DNA of 64,000 bases from Endocalyx cinctus. Taxonomy: Eukaryota; Ascomycota; Sordariomycetes; Amphisphaeriales; Apiosporaceae. The stretch's first letter is position 1; the number at the start of each line of letters is the position of its first letter. The position numbers were made by a program, and so were the translations under genes. The stretch spans positions 4,974,171-5,038,170 of the forward strand of contig BCKC01000002.1 of NCBI GenBank assembly GCA_001600455.1, given 5' to 3'. This document shows positions 23,262-34,400 of this stretch, piece by piece. Below the pieces are notes generated by a model. It saw nothing but the letters and a program-made list of their open reading frames with translations. It was not told where the DNA came from and did no database searches.

Positions 23262-25937
23262 ATGAGCGTTGGTTCGCTTCGTCTTCTACCCACGCGTCTC
23301 TCCGAACTTACTCGGCCATCACCTTTTCTTTTGTTCTCGAAACCTATATCGGTATACCCAGCGCATACCAATGCGTCCAATTCTGTCACTATGTTAGGTC
23401 GCGCGGAGAAACGGGCAAAGTCTGATCTTCAAAGACAATTGTTTCCATCCAGCAGCCCTTCAGCTCAAAATGGGGATATTTCTCATATGCTATCCTCCCA
23501 AAGGAAAAACTTCGTCAAAAACCAACGTTCGCAAACAGGCGCCGCTACAAATACAGGTGATGCTGATCTGTTGAGACCTGTATCAAGCAATATAATATCG
23601 CCGGCTTCGGTTCACAGCAAAATCCAACCTCCTTCTACTTCCAGCACTAGCTACCTACGACGGACCGATAGCTTTAAATCTATATGCAACAACAGCAGTC
23701 GCGCTTTCGAAGAAGAAACCCCCGTAGAAAAGAGAAAGGAAACCCAAGAGAACTTCATTGATCCCAACGATTTCAGCAGTGATGAAGAGAACCTGGAGTT
23801 GGATTTTGTGTGCCCGGCTTCTCTGCCGTCGCAACCAACAACGATGACGACAGCGACAACTGTACCGCACTCAAGCCAGATGACCTGGTCATCTTCTCCA
23901 ACCGACCATTTAAATCCCAAATATCCTCAGAAAGTACCGATAAAGCGTGAATTCCCTCATAATGACTCATTCAGCTGCCCGCCTCCCGCAAAGAAAGCCT
24001 CAACCGAGCACAGAACCTTACCCTGGGCCCAGTCCATAAAGCAGGAGCAGAAGCCGAAGGTGAAAAAAGAACATGATATTCAAGCCACCCCCGTGACCAA
24101 AGTTAAGGCAGAACCTATGTGGGATGTGACACAAAGTGCTCTCAAGAAGCAGAAGAAGCAATTCAAAACCCAGTCCAAGAAACCCGAACCCGGTTCTCAT
24201 CCTCCCGTGGACGAAACTTGTTCCATAACAGAAGATCACACGATGAAAAATACCAATTCTGCCGCCATTTCTTTAAGCCTTGAACAACGACACGTCATAG
24301 ACCTTGTTATACAAAAGAAGCAGAGTGTATTCTTCACCGGCCCAGCAGGTACGGGAAAGTCGGTTCTAATGCGTTCAATTATTTCGGAACTCAAGAAGAA
24401 GTGGGTGCGCGATCCGGAACGAGTGAGCGTCACAGCCTCGACAGGTCTGGCCGCCTGCAACATTGGGGGTATGACTCTGCACAGTTTTGCCGGAATTGGC
24501 CTAGGAAAAGAGGATGTGCCGACGCTTGTCAAGAAGATTCGCCGCAACGCGAAAGCAAAGAACAGATGGCTTAGAACGAGGACGTTGATTATCGATGAAG
24601 TTTCCATGGTTGATGGCGAACTGTTTGATAAGTTAGATCACATAGCCCGTACGCTTAGAAACAATGGGCGCCCGTGGGGTGGAATCCAGCTGGTCATCAC
24701 TGGCGACTTCTTCCAACTGCCCCCTGTCCCCGAGGGGGGAAAGAAAGAAGCCAAGTTCGCATTCGATGCTGCCACTTGGAATACTTCGATTGACCACACG
24801 ATCGGTTTGACTCAGGTCTTCCGACAGAGAGATCCTCGTAAGTCGAAATCCCATTCACAAACACAACTCCCCTCGTGTATGGTTCAATCTTTTCTAATCG
24901 TCTCTCTACAGAGTTCGCCAATATGCTCAACGAGATGCGTCTTGGCAAAATTACCGATGACACAGTGCGGACCTTTAAAGACTTATCACGACCCCTGACG
25001 TTTGATGATGGCCTTGACGTGACTGAACTGTATGTATTCCTTTGTAATGCGCAAATGACGGTTCTGATATTCCCTATTTAGATTTCCAACACGCCAAGAG
25101 GTCGAGAGATCAAACCACACAAGACTGGACAGTCTTGGAGGAGAAAAGCACGAGTACCCTGCCATCGACTCGGGAGATCCAAATATTAAAGACCGACTAC
25201 TTGCCAATATGATGGCGCCGAAAGGAATAGTGCTTCGAAAAGGCGCCCAGGTGATGCTAATCAAGAATATAGATGACATGCTTGTCAACGGATCCCTAGG
25301 CAAGGTTATCAGCTTTATGACTGAAGCCACGTTTGAGACATGGGGTTCACAAGATGATACAGCTTTTTCGAACAAGGATATCGACGATGATAAAGGACGG
25401 AGGGCAAAAATCAAGGGGTTTAGCCTTCCCCAACCATCGGCAATGAAGGATGTTAAGGAATATCCGGTAGTACGATTCACTTTAACAGACGGGACACATC
25501 GTACTCTTCTCTGCCAGCCAGAGGAATGGAAGGTCGAGTTGCCGACAGGCGAGGTTCAAGCTTCCCGCAAGCAGATACCCCTTATCTTAGCATGGGCATT
25601 GTCAATCCACAAGGCCCAAGGTCAAACTCTTGAGCGAGTCAAGGTTGACCTGGGAAAGGTATTTGAAAAGGGACAGGCTTATGTTGCTCTGAGTCGAGCA
25701 GTCAGCAAGCAGGGTCTCCAAGTACTGCGTTTCGAGAAAAGCAAAGTAATGGCACATCCTCGGGTGATACAGTTCTACAACAAGCTCTACAGCGCAGAAT
25801 CAGCCTTAAAGATCAAGACAAAGAAAGTGCAGAGCATAACGGATTTTACATACAAGACTAGCTCAGGACAATCAACAAGGAAGGGTACGACTGGATTGGG
25901 TCTGGATGAGGGAAGCTCAATGACAGGGTATGGCTAA
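23262..25937 (+). CDS. PIF1: PIF1-family 5'-3' DNA helicase
   Basis: SF1B helicase acting in telomere control, G-quadruplex unwinding and mitochondrial DNA maintenance. Exons 23262-24837, 24912-25029 and 25082-25937 (introns 74 and 52 bp) give 849 aa. Residues 1-~340 are a disordered, Ser/Lys-rich region. Walker A is GPAGTGKS (360-367), Walker B is IIDEVSM near 445, GDFFQLPPV is motif III, and [15 protein letters not shown] is motif [10 protein letters not shown] after the second intron matches the family. The N-terminus up to residue 43 is rich in Arg/Leu/Ser and nearly free of acidic residues. A second in-frame ATG is codon 44 (23391, [12 protein letters not shown]). That arrangement recalls yeast PIF1, whose two starts give mitochondrial and nuclear forms. 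Confidence 0.95.
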
Positions 25938-26951
25938 TGTTTTATAGAAGGTGAGGGGATAAAGGATAAGCTATAACGCGTGCTCAGCTTACACCCTTTC
26001 TGACTACTTTGCTTAGTATAAGTACATACAAGGACACACCCAACTGTACCTACTTGCATCTTTACATACATAGTACCTAGATTACTTAAATGTATGGATT
26101 GATTTGTACTAATATTCTTTCACTTCATACCATGAGGTTATATAATAATAAAGAAAGAAACAATCATTATCAGGCCAATTATTTTACTAATAAGTGCTTA
26201 AGTCTTTAGTTGTGCAGGTAATCCAAATAAAATAGGAGCTCTTCTAACCCCTAGGTTGCCCAAAGTATGTCTGGTGCCCATTACCTACCTAAACTAAGTA
26301 CCTAATGCTAAGTAAGTCAATACTCGGTACATGTGAATATGGTGGTTATCGATAGGAGCGATAAGGTCATAATCTTAGCAACCACCTCCCTGGTACCTAG
26401 ATATGGATATAACTAGGTACTATGACACTATGACACTACCTAAGTACCTAGTATGACACTATGGGTAAGTACATAACAAAGTTTCTAGAAATATCCTACA
26501 ACTGCGTGTGCCTGAGGAGATACGCGGTGGAAAGAACACAATGAATACGTATAAATAACAGATACACAAAGATCAGATGAATTACAAATGTTGGTAAATT
26601 ATCATCCCAGCTTAAGACCGTTAATAAAGCTAACTACAAGTTAGTAGTCTTATGAATATTTATAAATCGCCCAATAGAGGCGGCAAAATTCTCAATCGAC
26701 TCCATTCCTTTCTGAAGAACACCTACCGCCTCTCTTATAACGACAAACAAGCAACGTTCCCATTTGCCGGTACTTGTCTTGAGCCAAATACCAATTACGA
26801 ACGTACGACTTATATTGTTTATCCGACCAGGCTTTTAACGACAAACGCTTGACGGTTCACCTAACCCCATCAAAGTAGTATTCGTTACCTACCTCACGCA
26901 AATACAGACAGACTCTATCTCCATCCCATACTTTTGCGACCTAATATCATC
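25938..26951. other. intergenic region PIF1 / EDC3
   Basis: AT-rich, with GTACCTA/TACCTAG-type runs at 26270-26480 like those in other intergenic regions here. It serves as the PIF1 3' flank and EDC3 promoter. No gene recognised. Confidence 0.5.
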
Positions 26952-29295
26952 ATGGATGCTTCTCCGTTGGCACAATGGCTCGGCGGACCTTTCATGATAG
27001 TTCTCAGAGAGCCTGAGGGGGAACGAGTTCGAGGTATCCTTATGAACCTTGTGCCTGAACAACATCTTTCTCTAGAAAGGGGTGAGTTCATCTTTTAATA
27101 TAAAAAGACCCATGAATCAATTCTTGCGATGCTAACGTATTTTTCTTGTGCGTCCCCATCTTATAGCGACTGTTCTAAGCACCAACCAGAGCTACCAACG
27201 AATAAATATCAGTGCGAGCAATGTGCAGGATATTATACCTCTCCCTATTGCCGAACCTGATCCCTCGGCGGTCATCTCACCATCTGCTGAATCTATAAAT
27301 AGTGTATCCCTACCTGCAGGACCAAAAACATCGTTCCAAGATCCTGCCATTGTGAGCATGAGCCGGAGAGCTGAGCTGCCTTCACAACCTGAGCCTAAAA
27401 ATCATCCGCAACCAAACACTAGTGAAAAAAGGGACCCTGCCATAATCACAAATCCGGCTGATCGGCTGACATATTCCTCGCCTGATGAAACTGATACAAG
27501 TACTGCTACTACTACGCTGAACGCTCCATTGGCAAAATTGACCATAGTTCCTCCTGATTCTTCCATAGTTGATACGACTACGGAGGATGAGATTGCAGAT
27601 GTAACCCCTACAGCAGCCTCCATCCGGTCCGGGCCGAGGCAAAGGGGTCGTCGAGGAGGTCGTCGCGGCAAAGCATCTTCAGGAGCCCAAAATGAGGCAG
27701 ACGGTTCTCCTGCGTTGGGCGCAAGACCAACCAACCAAGGTAGAGGCTGGCGACAGACCCCCATGTTACACTCTACCAAGTCGTTTCAGCCATTCACGTC
27801 TCTCAAAAAAGGTCAGAGAGGTCATGCGGCTCCTAATCTTGATAATGGCTGGGCTTCGGAAGACGTGACCGATGTTCAGGAGGCCGGTGATTTTGACTTC
27901 GAGGGAAGTCTTGCTAAGTTTGATAAGCGCACTATATTCAATGAGATGCGAGAGCAGGATGAAATCGACGAAGCTGACCGTTTGGTCTCCCACAACCGCC
28001 TACCCCGACCAAAGCCGGGTACGGCAGGTGGTAAGAACCTTCATTACACCGAAAATGTGCTAGACATGCCATCAAATACACCAAAGCTAAAGGAAACACC
28101 AACCGACTTCTGGAAAAGTGAGGCTGACGATGACAATCCCGACGTTGGTGACGGTTTTAGCGGTCGAGAGGGTAGCGGGAGAAATTCCCGCTTACGGGGA
28201 GAGTCCCGAATGTCCGCCAGCAGGCGATCTCAATCGCGCAAGGCCAGCGCAACAGCCAGCGTCGGCGGACCCATCAGAGCAAATTTGGGAGTGAGTCCCC
28301 TCAAGAACCAGGCAGAAGCACGCCAGCTCAACCGTGAGATTCCTCTCATGACTAACTCCCGACAGCAATCCACGCCTTCTTCGACACTTGAAGGCTTGTA
28401 CGCCGTTCCATCCAATCGCCGCGTGGAGACAGTTACCCATCTTCAGATGTTAGTTGTTGAAAATGTTGCGCACAGTGAGCTCGGTTTGACAGAGGACCTC
28501 ATGGCTGAGAACGCCGGTAGGGGCATCTCGGAAGTAGCCATGCTTGCATTAGAAGACCCTGCCATCAAACTTCGCGCTGCGACCGCTTCTCCTCCCTCCT
28601 CCCCTTCTACCATTGTTGTCTTGGCCGGCAATAACAAATCTGGCGTCCGGGCTCTCGCGGCTGCCCGCCATCTAAGAAATCACGGTGTAAATGTGCTCGC
28701 TTGTGTTGTGGGTATCGAGCGGGAACGAGATCTGCTAGAGGATATCCGAAAGCAAATCCGCATTTTCCGCGGTTTCGGCGGTGTCATTTACACCAAATCG
28801 AGTCTCTTTGAGCATTTAGCCCAGGCAGCCACTTCCCTGAGTTCTTCTCCCCAAATCGCCGTCACCTTAATTATTGACGCCCTTCTAGGGTTGACCATCT
28901 CCTTTGAAGAACTACGCAAGTCTGACCAAGCCACCACTTATGAGTTGATGGAGTGGGCGAACCGGAATGAAGCATTTATCATGGCAATAGATATCCCAAG
29001 TGGTGTCGAGCCTTCTTCCGGGAAAGTCAACGTCATTGACGGAGCTAAGCTTTACGTCCATCCTAGATACGTGGTTGCTCTCGGTGCACCGAAGCAGGGT
29101 CTGGTCAAGGCCCTTGAATTAGGAGACGACCACGGAGACATAATTATGGTGGGAGACTGGAAGCTGTACTTGGCCGACATCGGACTTGGTCCTTTAGCCT
29201 GGAGGAAAGCGGCAACCAAAATTCGTAGAGGTATCGATTTCGACGACAAGTGGGTGCTCGAGTTACGATATCAACCTCAACTATACGATGATTAA
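26952..29295 (+). CDS. EDC3: enhancer of mRNA decapping 3
   Basis: P-body scaffold that activates the Dcp1/Dcp2 decapping enzyme. Exons 26952-27081 and 27167-29295 (85-bp intron, GTGAGT donor) give 752 aa. Exon 1 plus the start of exon 2 form the LSm domain that binds Dcp2 (GPFMIVLREPEGERVRGILM ... INISASNVQDI). A long disordered stretch follows, with an Arg/Gly-rich patch (RQRGRRGGRRGK). The FDF motif that recruits the DEAD-box helicase Dhh1 is DFDFEGSLAKFDKRTIFNEM. The C-terminal ~300 residues are a YjeF_N Rossmann-like dimerisation domain (VVENVAHSELGLTEDLMAEN, TLIIDALLGLTIS, AIDIPSGVEPSSG). Domain order and length match fungal Edc3. Confidence 0.93.
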
Positions 29296-29692
29296 ATTTG
29301 TACTCTGCATCATACATCCTGAGCCCAAAACTAACAGCGGCTTAGTATTGCTGCCATTTGATCTCGGCGATTGGCACAGACGGCGTTTCCATACATACCC
29401 CTTTTTTTCACTTGCATCGGATAGGCGTTGGCGGATCAAAGCGCGAGCAGCGCAACCAATATAAAAACGACTTCAAGAAGTCCACGTCACGCAACCAAAT
29501 TTTTCCTTTTTATTAGACTAGCGTCGATTACACGAGTGTAATCAAACGAAGGTATCCTTGTGTTAATATATGTCGATCTCCATCTAGAGACAGAGACTGA
29601 CTTCTTTAAGATCCTATAGTGATGTTTTGTACTGAACCTATGCTCCATTCATGTACCTAGAGATAAGTGATCAGACTTCCCTGCCAAATACA

Positions 29693-31473
29693 TCATAACA
29701 TTGACTTCGTTGTGCGCTCATTTCGAACCCGTAAGCGTCTATAGCCATCTTTCTCGCCAGCCGTAACCTTCAAAAGCCGCCGCAATAACTTCCCAGTCGG
29801 GTTCTTAGGCAGGCTACTTACAAATTCTACCTCGATAAGTCTCTTATATGGCACTTTTCTTTCCTCTACGAGCTTTAGCAGCCGTCTTCCAAGTTGGACG
29901 TTTGGCACCAACCCATTCCTAAGTACTACAAAAGCCTTCGGTCTTTCACCGGCATAGTCATCCTTAACACCTATGACCGCACAGTCGTCCACGTCATCGT
30001 GTCCCAGTAGTAGTGCTTCCAGCTCGGCCGGGGCTACTTGAAGGCCCTTCACTTTGATCATTTCTTTAATTCGATCTTGAATGTGAATTAGCCCGTCGCT
30101 ATCGATATAGCCAACATCGCCGGTATGGAGAAAACCTTCGTCGTCGAACGATTCTTTAGTAGCTTGAATATTTCCCAAATAACCCATTGCAATCTGCGGT
30201 CCCTTGGCACATATTTCGCCCGTCTCATTGGGACCCAGTAACTTTGATGGGTCGGCAAGAGAAATGACCTTGGCTGAGGTATTCGCAACTAACTTCCCGC
30301 CTGTATGAGCATACTTGTAGTCGAAATAGCTGGGCGGGTGTGTCGAGATGCAGGCGGTCGATTCCGTAGCGCCGTAACCTTGTCGGAAACCAGTATCAGG
30401 GAAACGAGCTTTTAGCAAATTGATGATCTCCTGCGATATTGGTGCTGAACCGCTTCCCCACCGCTTCACGGTGCGTTGCAAGTCGGGAATATACTTTTCC
30501 ACGATTGGATCTCGAACCATGCGGACTAGTATGGGCGGGACTAGGATCAATTCTTCCATGCGATAGGCAATAATCTGCTTCAGCATCGCCTCCATAGTGA
30601 ACTGGGGTAACATAATCGAGTCTCCGTTCATAAACACGGGGTATGTGCAAAAGCGGATCAGCCCCGTAATGTGAAAGAGAGGCATTACTGCGAGTACTCG
30701 ATATTGGCCATCCGAGGGGAGAACTTGCAATTGTCGGAGCTGATGGCACTGGGCGATGATATTGTGGTGTGATAGCATCACCGCTTTGGGAAATCCTGTC
30801 GTCCCCGAACTAAAATTTAGGTACCCACAGATGTCCTTATTAGAGACACCCCTTGGGATTCGATAGTAAGGCTCGAGGCCCAACTTTGACATCTGTCGTC
30901 TCAATATTATGGACTGTATGTTTTCGAAACCAGGAGCGGAACCCTCGAGAAGCAGGATATGCGATGTCGGCACGCCCGCATTTGACGCCGCCTCCAAGGC
31001 AATTTTCAGGGAACTGCCGGTGGCAACGAGTATCCTCGTTTCGGCCGTCTTCAGGGCATGTGTCATCTCATCGACTGTATAAGCGGGTGAAGCACCATTG
31101 ACACGCCCGCCCGCCCTTACAGTAGCCCACATAACCACGGGATACCATATAGAGTTCGTGCTGAATAATGATACAGTATGTCCGGGTCGCAGCCCGTATT
31201 CCTGCACAAGAGCACTACTGAGGAGAGCGGCCTTTTTCTTTACGAGTTCGAAATCTAGCCGCTCCCCGGTAAATGCGTTCACGTAGCTACCTGTACCATG
31301 CCCTGGTGCCTTCAGTAGAGGCGAATATGTGCTGCTCTCAAAAGCCCATTCCCATGTTGTAATTTTGGTGGGTACTAGATGCCCGTATTAGTCACATAGC
31401 GTCTGATAATTTTAGATAGTCAGGGAAATAATGTACTTTCTAGGTGAGGGTGAACTGAATTCCAGAGAGTCAT
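29693..31473 (-). CDS. 4-coumarate-CoA-ligase-like acyl-CoA ligase, probably peroxisomal
   Basis: Member of the adenylate-forming (ANL) superfamily that activates a carboxylic acid as an acyl-AMP and then CoA thioester; the acid is not predictable. Exons 31473-31437 (a 12-codon start, MTLWNSVHPHLE) and 31374-29693 give 572 aa. The 62-bp intron has an ACTAATA branch site, and without it the main frame has no ATG. Motifs are A3 SSGTTGFPKAV, A5 GYGATEST, A7/A8 HTGDVGYIDSDG and DRIKEMIKVKG, and the A10 lysine in NPTGKLLRR. The C-terminus is Ser-Met-Leu, an accepted variant of the PTS1 peroxisomal signal, in line with many fungal 4CL-like enzymes. It is convergent with EDC3. It could serve beta-oxidation of an aromatic or branched acid, or a biosynthetic role. 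Confidence 0.9.
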
Positions 31474-34400
31474 TTTGGCCTACTTTTTCTCGACAGCCAC
31501 ATTCAATGTTAACAGGCCCTGTGATGAGAGTGAATCAGTCATCTGTTTCTTTACCCCCGCATAATTCCTCTATATACATACTGCGAAAACGAAATATTGA
31601 TGTAGTAACTGAACCAAGAATGCGGAGAATATGCCTCGGTTCGGTTATAAAATGGGGTTCGTGAATGCGGCCCTGTCCAATATTCTCCAAGCCCCGTGAC
31701 TCCGAATCCCCTGCTAGCTAACGGCTCGCATCATGGAGATAGATTATTACTTTGAGTAAAATATGTATACAAGATCATGGTGCTCAAAACATACTTCTTG
31801 TTCGAGGAAGCACCGAAAGCTGTGGGTTTATAAATTACAAGGTGATATCTACAGTATCGTCACCCCTATGTAACACCGCGCGTTGCATCACGACCCTCTC
31901 CTCTCTTCAGAATAGTCAAAAAAAACATCAATATTGAATAATTACGTCTATATAGATTCCTCGATCCAGTTAGAAGTCGACATGGCCGTAATGTAATATT
32001 TTCTTGCAGCTTCCCATGGGGGGTAGGGGTTATCTAGCAGCTGTACGTTTCCTCGGCGACTTGTACGGTACACGAGAACCCCCCCCGTGAGGCAGCAGCC
32101 TCGATGCCTTAAATTGACATCTCAGTGCTCCTTCTGTTCACGGCAGGAAACGAGTACGATCAACAACAGGCGATACGAACTCGTCCGTGGCCATGGCATA
32201 TTATTCATACGACGCTCATCCACAAGGGGATAACGCGCCTTTGACAGCCATTCATCGACTTCTGAGGTACATATCAGATGTGGGTGCATGCTCGATGTAT
32301 AAAGCTATGTATACTGATTAGCTACGTTCAAGTAGGAAACCTTTATACCGGGTTTTCTACGTTGTATCTCGATGAAATCGAACTCCATGTGAGCAAAATT
32401 AAGCGAGTATCTAAGATACCTCTTTTATAGCTCCTGGAAGATACTTGGCTAGATCGACAACACAGCTGTTAGAGCCAACGAGAATTGATGCGAAGGATAA
32501 AGTAGGTTATTCTTGAGAGTAGCAGTACGGCTTAGCAACATAGGTGGAACGATGCTACCAGCGACGAACGCCTCTGCTCTCGCGGACATTGTCTACTTGG
32601 CCCTAGCCATTAATATGCCGAGGATGGAGCTATGCATATAGTCAAAGTTTCTGAAACATCCTGTATGTTGGCAGACTAATATGTAACATGTTAAATCGAA
32701 GAAGTGCTGGAGTTGAAAGATGCCGCGTTGAGATCCATTCGGCCCCTCTATCTGTTTTTGAGACTATAAACAGTCAAGGTGATACATGATCCCAAAAGGA
32801 CCTAGTGATGCCTTTCCTGCGATTCCATGCCCCTCTCCGTTGATAACATTAAGAGCGCCAATGTAAGGTCCGTTATTTTGTCTGTAATATACCAGAAGGT
32901 TCTGACATGTCACCTTGTAAGAAACAGGCAGGCAGAAAGCTTTAGTGGCGTATTGGAGAAGAATTACGACTGATACCTGCTAATTTGCTACTACTATATA
33001 TATGATGCGTATTATTGGCTGCCTTCACCTACACATACAGTTATCTACGGGCAGAGTAACAGCTCTATGGCTCATACCTATACCTACGATTATTATATGG
33101 AACTTGATTAGGGGGCATACATGATGGATGAAGTCTTTCCCTCTCTACGGCGAAACACCGTCGCTATCTAGAAGGAGAGGGCCTTTCCCCGTCGGGTATC
33201 GAGTCAGCGAGGATCTACTTAGGTAAAGACACCTCCATCCAAAAAGCTTGAGTTCTTCGTGGCACGGCCTCCTAGGTGTCTTATATTTATGCGACCAGGC
33301 CTCCCCCCCCCCTTTGTGTTGATCGCAATGAAGGTGTGAACAGATGCATAAAAGCGCGTCGTCACGTCGCACCGGCTCCCCCTCTTTTTTTTTTTTTTCC
33401 CTTCGAACGTCCTGCATTCTGCGCCGTTGATCATGGTGACTGGTGTACTGAATAAGTTCGAACTGCATCGTTAGGAACTTAAACCAAACAGTATTCGCAC
33501 TTACCTTACACATTTGCACGGTGATTCGCGTGGAGCGCATGCGTGGAATGATTCATTTGGTTGTGTGCTGGCGACTGAGCCAGAGGATAAGGACTTGGGC
33601 GTTTGTGGCAAAATTACACGACTATTACACAAGTAGTTGACCCATCAATGCATTCGCAGTTGAATTGGCATCATCGCAGATTTTGCTGCTAGGCCGGAGA
33701 CTTTGCTTGTAAAGGAAATACGAATTCAAAATAAAGTGGCGGAAGGATTCGGACGAATGCGGAGATGATTTAGGTAAGATTGAAAGGATTGCCTTTCCAT
33801 GTCTGTTTGCGCTGATGGGATTTGCTACTAAAACATCCATGTATATGGATATAATATGTTCATAGGGAGTCGGGGAGTACACGTGGGAGTTTTTTTTTTT
33901 TTTTTTTTACGAAAAAAAAAAAAATAATAATAAAAATAAAAAAGTGAATAATGAGAAAACGTAATGTATTCTCGATATGTATGAAGATTCCTATGAATGA
34001 ATCTGTATAATCTGTGTATTTCTATTTTATTCTGTTGGAGTATTATTGTTAACTGAAGTGAGGTCAAAGGTAGACCCACGATAGCCCTAGATCTATCTAT
34101 TAGCCTACCAAATCACACCGCCTGGTAATGAAGGGTTTTGTGGTTTTGTACGTCTTAACCTGGCGGTGAAAAAAATTCCGCTATTTACGCTAGATGAGAA
34201 GCCTAACGCATCCTACAGCAAAACCCCAAGTCTAAAGAAGGAAATGATATGACGAGGGGTGGGGCGTTACATGCATATATGTCCGTAGTGTAACAACCCA
34301 GCCTGCCGGTAATATATTATTATTCAGCGGCATAAGATGAGAAAGAAGGGGAGGGAAAACCGGACGGGCGTAGAGAATAGATGCATAACTCAACATGTAA

